Both the position numbers and the translations under genes were made by a program. A stretch of DNA of 64,000 nucleotides from Bombyx mori (Eukaryota > Arthropoda > Insecta > Lepidoptera > Bombycidae), in assembly GCF_030269925.1 (NCBI RefSeq), contig NC_085120.1, forward strand, positions 11,931,501 to 11,995,500. Direction: 5' to 3'. Shown piece after piece: positions 1-10,120 of this stretch. The notes beneath the pieces are model-generated. The model saw only the letters and a list, made by a program, of their open reading frames with translations, did not search any database and was not told the origin of the DNA. The stretch's first letter is position 1; every line of letters begins with the position of its first letter.

Positions 1-416
1 AAAACCCGCTTCTTTTGTCCGTAGATCTTGTAAGTTGTATGATGCTAAGTTCTCTAATGCTGATATCTTTTGCTTGTCACTTGTACTTGCATATAGAAAA
101 GCTATTTTAAAATATATATTTATAAGGTGATTTAGTCCTATGAGTATTATAGTTTTATATTGTAAGTTGATGTATAAAATAATATGTGCGTATTGTGTTG
201 CTTTTGTTTTTTTTTGTAATTCAAATTTCTAAATTTCTCTTCTCTGTTCACTTTCTACTTATAATGTGATTTTGATTGTGGAAACATATTTGGTTATTGT
301 TTTAGCTATATTTTTTAAAATATTATTATATGTTTGTATTATACTGTTAGTTTCCCAAATAAATACATAAATAAGCATAATGGACTTATTTAGTGTCACG
401 ACGAAGGCACACTTAC
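1..416. other. AT-rich sequence, no feature seen
   Basis: This is strongly AT-rich DNA that would be intron on the minus strand, directly downstream of the exon at 417-592. I see no repeat family and no convincing exon in it. Confidence 0.6.
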
Positions 417-592
417 CGTCTGTTGTCCAGGTAGTTGTCGTAATCGTCGGGCGTGGTTTTGCCGTCGTGCATGTCGTACAGGTCGGTGTATATCGCGGAT
501 TCGATTCGGGACGGGTCCAAGTGGTAGTTCGGATTCTCGTATGAAAGCAGACCATTCTCTGTTGACAAAGAGACGTTGGTATTAAAATACGG
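417..592 (-). CDS. internal coding exon with NPNY motif, gene not recognised
   Basis: Coding exon on the minus strand. The 3' edge is a strong donor, ACG|GTAAGT, at 416/417. The most likely 5' edge is the acceptor ACCGCCAG at 593-594. With these edges it is 176 bp, phase 0 to phase 2, and encodes about 58 residues starting PYFNTNV. An alternative acceptor at 622-623 (CTTGAG) would lengthen it to 205 bp. The peptide is rich in Tyr, Asn and Asp and carries ENPNYHL. NPxY is a known endocytic or PTB-domain docking motif, so a cytoplasmic tail or adaptor is possible. Base composition is clearly more GC-rich than the surroundings, which supports real coding. No partner exon is adjacent; the next minus-strand candidate upstream is at 33311-33458. 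I do not recognise the protein. The motif PYFNTNV recurs in the large exon at 56963-60201. Confidence 0.7.
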
Positions 593-672
593 CTGGCGGT
601 AGGTGGCATGCGACTTCATGTCTCAAGACAGGCAATAGCATATCCATTGTGATATCTTTGGCTCCAATTATG

Positions 673-867
673 TTTTTTTTTATTGCTTAGATGGGTGGAC
701 GAGCTCACAGTCCACCTGGTGTTAAGTGGTTACTGGAGCCCATAGACATCTACGACGTAAATGCGCCACCCACCTTGATATATAAGTTCTAAGGTCTCAG
801 TATAGTTACAACGGCTGTCCCGCCCTTCAAACCGAAACGCATTACTGCTTCACGGAATAAGCAGGGT
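673..867 (-). mobile_element. Bm1 SINE, truncated
   Basis: Poly-T followed by ATTGCTTAGATGGGTGG and the usual Bm1 body, read from its A-rich 3' end. It is cut off after the ATTACTGCTTCACGG segment, so the tRNA-like head is missing. Confidence 0.85.
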
Positions 868-940
868 TAATTCAAATTTATTAAAAAATATATTCTATTT
901 TTTAGTTGGATTTTCTATAAAAGAGTATTGTGTTTGTTTT
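868..940. repeat. unclassified AT-rich repeat, partner at 10527
   Basis: The segment TTAATTCAAATTTATTAAAA followed by TTAGTTGGATTT is shared with 10527-10600. It abuts the truncated Bm1, so the SINE may have been cut by this element or by a deletion. Confidence 0.5.
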
Positions 941-970
941 TTTAAAAAAAAACCGTACCTAACCTAATCA

Positions 971-1180
971 ATGGTAGGACGTATTGTTAATCTCCACGGG
1001 TAGGACACGCCTTCCTGCTTGTTTCGGCTGTGAAGCAGTCATGCGTTCCTGTCCATCCTGGCTGAACCCGTGCTCGCCCTTCGTGACGAGGTTGGGCAAG
1101 CCTTCGAGCCATTCATTACCTTTCTATCCAAATAAAATAACCTTTCCGGTTTGAAGGGTGGGGCAACTGTTGTATTATAG
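971..1180 (+). mobile_element. Bm1 SINE fragment, interrupted
   Basis: A Bm1 body segment beginning ATGGTAGGACGT and running to GGCAACTGTTGTA. It is diverged and is split at 1049/1148 by a LINE fragment, between the ATGCGTT and GGTTTGAAGGGTG parts. Confidence 0.75.
1050..1147 (+). mobile_element. LINE 3'-end fragment inside Bm1
   Basis: The GGCTGAACCCGTGCTCGCCC segment and the following CTTCGAGCCATTCATTAC match the extreme 3' end of the Jockey-like LINE at 40702-41349. It lies within the Bm1 copy, so it arrived later. Confidence 0.6.
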
Positions 1181-1343
1181 AATTGAAAGTTTGACCTTCC
1201 CTTTTATTGTGCTTATATTGATGAGCTTTGGAAATAAGCTTGGAAATAAGCAGATATCTGCATACATATGTCATTAGGAAAAAATTAAAAAGATAACATA
1301 AAATGTATATAATGTATGTGTATGTATATAATATGTATCTTTC

Positions 1344-1500
1344 ACTGGTGGTAGGACCTCTTGGGAGTCCGCACGGGTAGGTACCACCACCCCGCCTATT
1401 TCTGCCGTGAAGCAGTAATGCGTTTCGGTTTGAAGGGCGTTCGCAGCCGTTGTAACTATACTGAGACCTTAGATCTTGTATCTCAAGGTGGGTGGCGCCA
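1344..1500 (+). mobile_element. Bm1 SINE, body only
   Basis: Starts at ACTGGTGGTAGGACC and ends abruptly after GGTGGGTGGCG. It lacks both the tRNA head and the A-rich tail. Confidence 0.85.
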
Positions 1501-1856
1501 ACTAGGAAATATAAAAATAAAAAATTAAAATTGTCTTGAGTCGTCCGTGTTTAAGATTTTTAATAATTTTGCGAAAACTAGTCTGTATTAAATCGTGTAA
1601 CAGACATTTAATTTACATAATATTGCTGACGGAGCGTTAGCAGCTATTTCAATCGACATCAAAAGAGGAAGAGGTTATTAATACGACTGTATTGTTTTAT
1701 CTGTGTTACCAGAAAACTTTTTTCGATGCGAATTAATTTCGATAAGTATTTTTTTAAAAGCTTGTAATTCTCATTTGGTACAATTTTATCAAGTTCTGAC
1801 AAAAAATATCGGTTTTTTATTATAATTTAACGTATTGCCATGTTAGAATACATATT
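1501..1856. other. AT-rich sequence, no feature seen
   Basis: No repeat family, exon or RNA gene recognised. Confidence 0.5.
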
Positions 1857-2285
1857 TTGAAACGTGTTTTTGACGTGACAACGTCTTATAATTCGATGGA
1901 GCCGGCTGCACGCACGAAAAAACATGACTCATGCGGCGTTACCTCGCTCTGGGGCGTTCCATTAAGGCTTGAAGTGCAAGCGAGAGCGCGCAACGAGCGA
2001 CAAAGAGGCACAATCGGCCTCCGCGTTCGGCAGCGTTTGACATCTGTCTCTCTCCTACTTGAGTGAGCGATGCATCCGCGTGGACAGCTGCTATACAATA
2101 ATACATTTATATGTTTTCGTCAAGTATGAAGTTCAGTGAAAAGTGAATGTGGTGTCAATTGTTTATAGTCACGATAATTGCGTTAAACGAAAAATGAAAC
2201 CATTCCATCAGTATTTTCTTATGACGTTGTCACGTTCAACTATCGTTAGTAAACCGACTTTACAGACAACCGATTTTTTTTTCGG
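1857..2285. mobile_element. DNA-transposon-like remnant with inverted repeats
   Basis: ACGTGACAACGTC near 1871 is mirrored by GACGTTGTCACGT near 2223. The interior is GC-rich (GCGAGAGCGCGCAACGAGCG) and unlike its surroundings. The small reading frames within have no recognisable domain. I read it as a non-autonomous TIR element of unknown superfamily. Confidence 0.45.
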
Positions 2286-2439
2286 GAAACGTGCTATTTA
2301 ATATGGCAACACAAATTAAATTCGCGACAACGGACAGGTAATGTCATCGCAATCGTTGGAGCTTCAGCCTCGTCTACATTAACTGATTCCAACCAAGTGC
2401 TAATGACATTGATGTACTAATGCCATGAGTTTTAATGCT

Positions 2440-2620
2440 TATAGGGGTGACTGCGCTCACAGCCCCCGCGGTTAATTAGTGGCCGGAGACAATAGACATC
2501 ACTACGTATAACACCTTGAAACATGAGGTCGTAGTGTAACAGCTGTGCCACCCTTCAAACCTTAGAAACCCTTCAACATTAGAAATAGGAGCAGGGGAAA
2601 GGTCCCTTCCTTCCACCGGT
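2440..2620 (-). mobile_element. old, diverged Bm1 SINE
   Basis: Order of segments matches Bm1 in reverse (GAGCTCACAGCC, TAGACATC, CACCCTTCAAACC) but with many substitutions and small gaps. It is the oldest-looking Bm1 in this part of the window. Confidence 0.6.
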
Positions 2621-2644
2621 AATAATTACTTAATAGCTAATTTT

Positions 2645-2898
2645 TACTGCTGGTAGGACGTCTTGTGAATCCGCACGGGTAGGTGCCACCACTCTGCCTA
2701 TTTCTACCGTGAAGCAGTAATGCGTTTCGGTTTGAAGGGTGGGGTAGCCGTTGTAACTATACTTGAGACTTTCGAACTTATATCTCAAGGTAGGTGGCGG
2801 CATTACGTTGTAGATGTCTATGGGCTCCGGTAACTATTTAACACCAGGTAGAATGTGACCTCGTCCACCCATCTAAGCAATAAAAAAATAATAAAAAA
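2645..2898 (+). mobile_element. Bm1 SINE, body and A-tail
   Basis: Starts ACTGCTGGTAGGACG and ends CATCTAAGCAATAAAAAAATAAT. It lies in inverted orientation to the copy ending at 2620. Confidence 0.9.
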
Positions 2899-3165
2899 CC
2901 TTTCGAGTCTTACACGAAAAGGATCTTTCTTCTTTATATTATACCTGACAGTGAGTGAGTGATCACAGTTACTCACGGATATTAACAATGCTAGGGACAT
3001 ATTCAAGCCAATCCGTGCTCACGACTCGTGCAATGAAAGCCTCTTAGCGCTCAGGAAGCACCATGGAGGAAACACGCTCATGTTATCAGGATCAAAATTC
3101 GACCGGTATAGAGAGAGGCACGTGTATTGTCCTCAATTTTTATTAATGACGTTGTTTATCAGTCT

Positions 3166-3334
3166 GCTTAGTGCGAGTTTTTTTTAACGTTCTCGATAGC
3201 GTAAAAGTTAACTCATATATTTGTATGCTGTTGGAACAGCGCCCCTAGCGGCAAACGTAGGCAAACTTTCCAACTCCATACAAATTTGAGTTAACTTTTA
3301 CGCTATCGAGAACGTTAAAAAACTCGCACTAAGC
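3166..3334. repeat. 170-bp hairpin repeat, copy 1
   Basis: Near-perfect inverted arms: GCTTAGTGCGAG and the AACGTTCTCGATAGCG arm at the left, mirrored at the right. The centre holds GCGCCCCTAGCGGC, the reverse complement of the centre of copies 2 and 3, so this copy is inverted. Other copies are at 25197-25367 and 62506-62674. No transposase is present, so it is a palindromic MITE or foldback element. Confidence 0.85.
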
Positions 3335-3599
3335 AAACCGAGCAACTACAACACAGTTCTTAGACACAGCGAGAACGTGCGTCACTGGCATACGAAGCGA
3401 ATTTCCGATACTACAATTATGAGTCATGAACCAAGGTGTTATAAAGGTCATATTCCCATGCGGTGCTGATATGAGTAACGATGTGACCTCGCTTTACGTT
3501 TGAACCCTGACTTTGATACGAAAAATTATAATTGAACGCTCTCTGATTCAGACTTCTGTACAATATCAATGGAATCTAAGTTTGGCGCGTCGTTGCGCA

Positions 3600-3722
3600 T
3601 AGCGGTAGGCAGCGGCTTGGCTCTGCCCCTGGCATTGCTGAAGTCCATGGGCAACGGTAACCACTCACCATCAGGTGGGCCGTATGCTCGTCAGCCGACA
3701 AGGGCAATAAAAAAAAAAAAAT
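3600..3722 (+). mobile_element. CR1-like LINE 3' tail
   Basis: GCGGTAGGCAGCGGCTTGGC through CTCACCATCAGGTGGGCC and a final GGCAATAAAAAA. This is the same 3' end that follows the RT fragments at 6130 and 28591. Confidence 0.8.
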
Positions 3723-3865
3723 AGAAAAAAAACTTTTAAACTATTCGCGCGCCATCTATAATTGGGACAGTTTTTTGGTAAATCTTTGTCCCTACCCAAT
3801 CACTGGTAGTCTAAGGAGCTGTTTCAGCTATACAAAAGCTTTGGTAAGTCGATGGGATTGGACCT

Positions 3866-4029
3866 CAGTTTGAAAGGTGGGACAGCCGTTGTAACTATAC
3901 TGAGACCTTAGAACTCATATCTCAAGGTGGGTAGCGGCATTTACGTTGTAGATGTCTATCGGCTCCGGTAACCACTTAACACCAGGTGGGCTGTGAGCTC
4001 GTCCACCCATCTAAGGAATAAAAAAAAAG
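3866..4029 (+). mobile_element. Bm1 SINE, 3' half
   Basis: From CAGTTTGAAAGGTGGGACAG to the AATAAAAAAAAG tail; the 5' half is missing. Confidence 0.85.
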
Positions 4030-4448
4030 TAAAAATAATATTTTTATTTATTACACATACCAGAAGGTAACCACAATTTCGCTTAATACTACCACGTAGC
4101 AATCATGGGTTCCAATCTGTACAGTGGGAGAGTCATCAGAACGACCTTGAGACATCAGGCCGTAACCTCAACCGTGTGTCAAGAAATGTGTCGCGATCCA
4201 CAAATACACTACCAAGATAGGGCAATAAAGTATTAGATTTTGAAGAAACCAGATTCTCTTAACAGGTTTGAAGGTCAAATGGCCACAACTCTGTGTAAAA
4301 ATCAGACAAGACCTTGTAGGCAATGCCTCAGATAGAATAAAAATATTATAGTCTACGCTTAATAAGTATGTATTTATCGTTTTTAATCTGATAAACACGG
4401 GATCTATGTACCAGAGAGGAGCCTACCGGCACCGCAAACCACATACTT
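4030..4448. other. AT-rich sequence, no feature seen
   Basis: A short open frame on the minus strand (4168-4398) has no coding character, and I see no splice context for it. Confidence 0.5.
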
Positions 4449-4690
4449 TATTTATTTATTGCTTAGATAGACGAGCTCACAGCCCACTTGATGTTAAGTG
4501 GCTACTGGAGCCCATAGACATCTACAACCTAAATGCGCCACCCACCTTGAGATGTAAGTTCTAAGGTCTCAAGTATAGTTACAACGGCTGCCCCGCCCTT
4601 CAAACCGAAACGCATTACTGCTTCACGGCAGAAATAGGCAGGGTGGTGGTACCTACCCGCGCGGACTCACAAGAGGTCCAACCACCAGTA
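4449..4690 (-). mobile_element. Bm1 SINE, body and tail
   Basis: TTTATTTATTGCTTAGATAG through CCAACCACCAGTAAC; the tRNA head is missing. Confidence 0.9.
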
Positions 4691-4770
4691 ACACTAATGT
4701 ATGGTGTGTATATATTTGTAATATAATTAATATTTCAACGCACCTACTATTATTTATTTTTCATGAAGTA

Positions 4771-5599
4771 TCTATACTAATATTTATAATTATAAAGAGG
4801 AAAGATTTGTTTGTTTGTTTGTATTGAATAGGCTCCGAAGCTACTGAACTGATTTGAAAAATTATTTCACTGTTTGGAAGCTACACTATTTCCGAATGAC
4901 ATAGGCTATAATCTTTTTTGAAAAAAATTAGGGATCCTTACTAAAACTCCAATAATGTAACCCGAGGTGTAAAAAAATTACCTAAAATATTCTTTAAATC
5001 GCGTGCCCTGCGAAAACTATTGATGATAGAATAAAATAATGTACTACGACTTTGTAGAGCACATTATTATTTACAAAAAGTGTCGCGACAGTATATGTCT
5101 AACTATTATAGTTGTGCAGCTTTTGTTTTTTTTTTTTTCTACCTAAGCTGGTAGCCTTGAGAGGCTATTCCAGCGTAACCCTAACTAGTAGGTGACCCCA
5201 CGGGGCTCAAACCTGATGACGTTGCTAACACGAACCTTAGCAAGAGCCGTACTTCGCAGTATCTACCACCGGATCGGAAACGCGACCCACTGAGAAGATC
5301 CGGCGAGAAACTCAGTGGGCTGTGTCTGGGAGTTAATTTACTCGTCGAGCCCTTCGTCGCAAGCAACGGGTTCGTCGAGAACGGTGACCGGTGCTTGAAG
5401 TACCTAAAAGCACCGTTAGTGGATCGGGAGGATCCGAGATGACGTGTTTTGGGCGACGTCGACTGCTTCCCATTCTGTCCGCAGGATCGGGAATGAGTTG
5501 TGCCGATTTAAGTGTTCTTTTAATTAAAAAAATAAAACAACGTCAAATATCGTTGAAATTTTTGTTAAAGACCCGAGCGGAGCCGGAGCGGGCCGCTAG
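4771..5599 (+). mobile_element. non-autonomous Helitron, split by a LINE
   Basis: Begins TCTATACTAATAT after an A and ends GGGCCGCTAG before a T, the Helitron pattern of insertion between A and T. The copy at 17972-18381 aligns along its whole length and shows that 5119-5496 is a later insertion. No Rep/helicase coding is present. Confidence 0.85.
5119..5496 (-). mobile_element. Jockey-like LINE 3' end with TSD
   Basis: Poly-T, then CTACCTAAGCTGGTAGCC, then the shared block GACCCACTGAGAAGATCCGG. GTTGTGC at 5111-5117 is repeated at 5497-5503, a target duplication inside the Helitron. It is a 5'-truncated reverse-transcribed copy. Confidence 0.85.
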
Positions 5600-6129
5600 T
5601 AATTAATAAGCAAATAATGACATACTTCTTTCTTCATTCTAATGTCACGACATATATCATCAGCCCGAATAGAAAAGCTAGTAACTCGTCAGTTCTATAT
5701 TACGTACTCAAACACTTGGATGTGTCAAATCCGCACGTCACAGTTTTTGCTGTATCACCATTCGCAGATCTGCGATTCCGTTTGTCATCTAAATAAACTA
5801 ATGGTTACTTGTGAATCTCCCATAAAGATTTTCAATTGCGTTTACATAACGCTGGTTTTGTTAGACTTGGGTCACTCAAGATCATGAAGTCTTGAGATGT
5901 TTCGAAATTGAATACCTACTTTTACTATGTGACATAACAATGTTCTTCGACAAAAACGTACAAATTTTCAATTTAAATTGTCAAAGTAAAACGTCTTTTT
6001 TTTCGACTAAAAAGGTTCGTCTAGTTTTGATTTTAATATGCAGATCGATATCTTCTCAGTGGTCGTAGGTTGAGGTTTTATTTGGAGACTGCATCCACGC
6101 CAATTTGTAAAATAGGTTAGCGCATGTAG
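5600..6129. other. no feature seen
   Basis: Unclassified sequence. The open frame at 5642-5887 has no recognisable domain. Confidence 0.5.
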
Positions 6130-6462
6130 ATGTGTACCGTATGTTCCATGGGGAGTGCTCTGAGGAATTGTTTGAGACGATACCACCATCCGGTTTTTAC
6201 CATCGCACCGCCCGCCACCGGAGTAGAGTTCATCCATACTACCTGGAGCCATTACGTTCATCCACAGTGCGTTTCCAGAGATATTTTTGCCACGTACCAT
6301 CCGGCTTTGGAATGAGCTCCCCTCCACGGTGTTTCCCGAGCGCTATGACATGTCCTTCTTCAAACGAAGCTTGTGGAGAGTACTTAACGGTACGCAGCGG
6401 CTTCGCTCTGCCCCTGGCATTGGTCAAGTCCATGGGCGACGGTAACCACTCACCATCAGGTA
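6130..6462 (+). pseudogene. CR1-like LINE reverse transcriptase C-terminus, frameshifted
   Basis: The frame at 6132 encodes YRMFHGECSEELF and RSSTVRFQR, typical of the end of a non-LTR reverse transcriptase ORF. A frameshift near 6290 moves the reading to the frame with RTIRLWNELPSTVFPERYD. The usual 3' tail CTCACCATCAGGT follows but is cut short, with no A-rich end. Relatives are at 13460, 28591, 38272 and 38790. The clade (CR1, Daphne or similar) is my inference from the RLWN-LP ending. Confidence 0.75.
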
Positions 6463-6644
6463 TTACAACATTTATTTGACCAAACCTCAAACTAGAATCT
6501 TCTCCTGTGTTTATACAAGAAACGCGTGCGAGACTAGAACCAGTACATCAGATCATTAATACAAAAATCTCATCTCTAACGATGGCTGTTAATATGTTTA
6601 GGTTATTTATGGGACAATAAAGAAGCTATAAGGGATTTTCTTGT

Positions 6645-6885
6645 TAGTGGTGGTAGGGCGGTGGTAGGTCCCATGCGGGTAGGTATCACCACCTTTCCCA
6701 TTCTGCCGCAAAACAGTAATGCGTTTCGGTTTGAAGGGTGGGGTAGTCGTGGTGTCTACTGAGACTTACAAGTCTAATCTCAAGCTTGGTACCGACATTT
6801 ACTTTGTTAATGTCTATGGGCTCCTGCTTACCAACAAGTGGGTTGTGAGCTCGTACATGCAGCTCGCATTGAAAAAACAAATTAA
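6645..6885 (+). mobile_element. diverged Bm1 SINE, body and tail
   Basis: GTGGTGGTAGGGCG, then GCGTTTCGGTTTGAAGGGTG, then GTGAGCTCGTACATGCAGC; clearly older than neighbouring copies. Confidence 0.75.
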
Positions 6886-7168
6886 ATAATTGAAAATGAG
6901 CATCAAAACATTTAGAACGAAGTATTTCATTACAAATATACTTGTCAGCCATTTCGTTACCACATTACTATGCAGACCCCAACAATTACTTCGCGATATA
7001 AGTACGAGCCGGGCAGACAGCGTCGCGGCGTTCAGAAGGTCGCTGGAAAATCAATAGGCGTACGGCTACTCAGGGTCGTGACGTCACAAGACGATCGTCT
7101 GAAAACCGCCAACCAGACTTTGTCCGTACCGCTTCGACTCATGTTTGACATTTTGGTTACACGATCAC

Positions 7169-7600
7169 TTTTTTTTTCTTAGATGGGTGGACGAGCTCAC
7201 AGCCCACCTGGTGTTAAGTGGTTGCTGGAGCCCATAGACATCTACAACGTAAATGCGTCACCCACCTTGAGATATGTTCTAAGGTCTCAGTATAGTTACA
7301 ACGGCTGCCCCATCCTTCAAAACGAAACGTATTACTGCTTCACGGCAGAATTAGGCAGGGCGGTGGTAACTACGCGCGCGGACTCACAATAGGTCCTACC
7401 ACCAGTAATTACGCAAATTATAATTTTGCGGGTTTTCATTTTTATTACACGATGTTATTCCTTCACCGTGGAAGTCAATCGTGAACATTTGTTGAGTAGG
7501 TAATTCATTAGAAAAGTTTGTACACGCTTGGGACTCGAACACCGGTGCATCGCTCAACACGAATGCACCGGACGTCTTATCCCTTAGTCCACGACGACTT
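7169..7600 (-). mobile_element. full-length Bm1 SINE
   Basis: Poly-T to the tRNA-like head, which ends CCACGACGACTT. On the minus strand the head carries an A-box-like GTCGTGGACTAAGGG and the B box GTTCGAGTCC. Both pol III promoter elements are recognisable but diverged, so the copy is probably inactive. Confidence 0.9.
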
Positions 7601-7754
7601 GGGAGGGATTTTAGATAAACGAACTCATAGATCGAAATTGACTTAATCGATAAGCCGTAAGCTATTTTCAGCTATGATTACCTACATTACGTTAAAGTAA
7701 AGCTCAATTTAAAAATTAAAGTCACATCAATCACAGATAAAATGACGGAAAATC

Positions 7755-7955
7755 GCTTTAGATGGTGAAGGTCGCATTGGGCTTGCCAGAACAAAAGAAA
7801 GGTAGAGGCCGCCCGCCATCGAACTGGTGGTCAAACATCGAAAGAGACCTTAAGAAAGGCCAATTGCCAAAACCGACAACCCAGGACAGATCAGCCTGGC
7901 GCCGTAGAGTGAGGAGAACCATCCCCAGACAACGGGAACAGGGACGGATAGTAGT
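7755..7955 (+). pseudogene. RTE-like LINE ORF end
   Basis: The frame at 7762 encodes KGRGRPPSNWWSNIERD and TQDRSAWRRRVRR. The order GRGRP, W, then DRxxWRR is typical of the last residues of RTE-type endonuclease/RT proteins. No 3' tail or target duplication was identified. Confidence 0.55.
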
Positions 7956-8343
7956 AGTATTTATTACCTACGTTACGTTCGATGTTTTGAAACTAAACAT
8001 GATTACATGCCAAACCAAGACTGCCCTACGCTTCAAATCGGTGTATAACTTTGCACTAGTATGGTAGAGGAAGCTGTATTGGCATTTTAAAAACTGCCGA
8101 GTCTGACAGGCTGAGAAGAAAATGTGAAAGTGATCAGAGAACAGTCTTTAAAATAGACACGACCTTCAGAAATGAACGTCGGAAGAAGACGGCATTTTAA
8201 AGTAATGGAGTCATATGGCCTTATTTGCCTACTTATTAAGTGGTAACTTAATAAACTATTGCGGACGGTTAGTTCAACTCACGGGCTCAACCTGAGAGAA
8301 TTTTCTAACACTAGCTCTAGTATGAAAGATCCTTTGCAAAATC
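7956..8343. other. no feature seen
   Basis: Unclassified sequence without recognisable repeat or exon. Confidence 0.5.
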
Positions 8344-8796
8344 TTTTTTTTTTTTTTTTTTTTTTATTGCTTAGATGAGTGGACGAGCTCACAGCCCACC
8401 TGGTGTTAAGTGGTTACTGGAGCCCATAGACATCTACAACGTAAATGCGCCACCCACCTTGAGATATAAGTTCTAAGGTCTCAATTATAGTTACAACGGC
8501 TGCCCCACCCTTCAAACCGAAACGCATTACTGCTTCACGGCAGAAATAGGCAGGGTGGTGGTACCTACCCGTGCGGACTCACAAGAGGTCCTACCACCAG
8601 TAATTACGCAAATTATAATTTTGCGGGTTTCATTTTTATTACACGATGTTATTCCTTCACCGTGGAAATCAATCGTGAACATTTGTTGAGTACGTATTTC
8701 ATTAGAAAAATTGGTACCCGCCTGCGGGATTCGAACGCCGGTGCATCGCTCAACACGAATGCACCGGACGTCTTATCCGCTAGGCCACGACGACTT
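8344..8796 (-). mobile_element. full-length Bm1 SINE
   Basis: Long poly-T, complete body and a tRNA-like head with B box GTTCGAATCC on the minus strand. The terminal 22 bp of the head are followed by a second copy at 8797-8818. Confidence 0.92.
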
Positions 8797-8818
8797 CACC
8801 GCTAGGCCACGACGACTT
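8797..8818 (-). repeat. tandem duplicate of the Bm1 5' terminus
   Basis: CACCGCTAGGCCACGACGACTT nearly repeats the last bases of the SINE just before it. This doubles the start of the tRNA-like head, which carries the A box. Confidence 0.85.
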
Positions 8819-8910
8819 CGGACTACCACCGAATCGGAACCGCGATCCACTGAGAAGATCCGGCGAGAAGCTCAGTGGGCTGAGTCTATTGACTAGTTCA
8901 CTCAACGAAC
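8819..8910 (-). mobile_element. Jockey-like LINE fragment
   Basis: CTACCACCGAATCGGAACC and CCACTGAGAAGATCCGGC match the common internal block of this LINE 3' end; there is no A-tail here. Confidence 0.8.
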
Positions 8911-8952
8911 TCTTAACTTATAAATAGCAAAAAGAAGTAGATAAGCTACCGC

Positions 8953-9076
8953 CTGGCAGCAGCGGCAGCAGCAGCTTGGCTGTGCCCTTGACATTGCCAA
9001 TGTCCATGTGTGACGGTGACTATTAACTATAGGATGAGCCGCATACTCATCTGCCAATAAAGGCCATAAATAGAAA
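8953..9076 (+). mobile_element. diverged CR1-like LINE 3' tail
   Basis: GCCTGGCAGCAGCGGC, TGTGACGGTGACTATTAAC and CATACTCATCTGCC align in order with the tail at 3600-3722, with a short AGC expansion. Confidence 0.55.
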
Positions 9077-9597
9077 AATGATTTTTCCTGAGTTTCATGT
9101 CCTCGAACTGTTATGGTCAATGCAAAAGATAGAGAAACGCCGAGATAAAGCACTTAATGACACCTCTTGTCATCATTTACCACTCTCCACCTACCATTGC
9201 CGAACTGCGATCCAAAAGCCCAACAATTTTACGGTAACCTGTAAACATAACGATGTAATATCTCAGAATAACTAAACGTAAACATTGCTAGGGCAACGTA
9301 AGAAAGATAAATTTAACGTTACGACTACCAGCTTAGTTGAATACTGGAAAATAGAAATAAAAAGAGAATCAGTAGCGCTTGTGTGATTACTAACAAGAGA
9401 TATGGGCATTTATGTTGCATTAAAACCTCGGATATGCTCTCACCGTAAACAGGTCAATAATTATGACAGCCACCGTAATTTAAAACTAAGACTTAGAACA
9501 CGTCTACCGCGTCGACCATCAGAGTATATCGAGATACTAGTTGTTCAGGGTAGGGTCAACAGTAAAATACCTCATGAACGAAGCCCCATTATTACTA
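9077..9597. other. no feature seen
   Basis: Unclassified sequence without recognisable repeat or coding exon. Confidence 0.5.
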
Positions 9598-10120
9598 TTT
9601 TTTTTTTAATTGCATAGTTTGTTGGACGAGCTCACAGTCCACCTGCTGTTAAGTGGTTACCAGACATCTACAACATAAATGCCGCCACCCACCTTGAGAT
9701 ATAAGTTCTAAGGACTCAGTATAGTTACAACGGCTGCCCTGCCCTTCAAACCGAAACCATCATCATGTCGACATGTAAACCACCGGTGGTAGGTGACTCT
9801 TGTGAGTCCGCACGGATAGGTACCACCGCCCCGCCTATTTCTGCCGTGAAACAGTAATGCGTTTCAGTTTGAAGAGTGGGGAAGCCGTTGTAACTATACT
9901 GAGACCTTAGAACATATATCTCAAGGTGTGTGGCGCATTTACGTTATAGATGTCTATGGGTTCCAGTAACCACTTAACACCAGGTGGGCTATGAGCTCGT
10001 CCACACATCTAGGCAATAAAATATAAATTAAAAAAAAACGCATTACTGCTTCACGGCTGAAATAGGCAGCGTGGTGGTACCTACCCAAGCGGACTCACAT
10101 GAGGTCCTACCACCAGTAAT
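9598..10120 (-). mobile_element. Bm1 SINE split by a second Bm1
   Basis: The reverse copy runs from 9598 to about 9757 (to CAAACCGAAAC) and resumes near 10039 with CGCATTACTGCTTCACGG. The piece between is a foreign Bm1 plus about 25 bp of filler. The split falls within one conserved word of the SINE. Confidence 0.88.
9783..10038 (+). mobile_element. Bm1 SINE inserted into a Bm1
   Basis: Forward copy from CCGGTGGTAGGTGACTC to CATCTAGGCAATAAAA plus an A-rich tail, lying wholly inside the reverse copy. Confidence 0.9.

Noticed and set aside
259..609. 116-codon minus-strand frame
   Set aside because: Wrong frame relative to the exon at 417-592, Thr-rich translation and no splice support.
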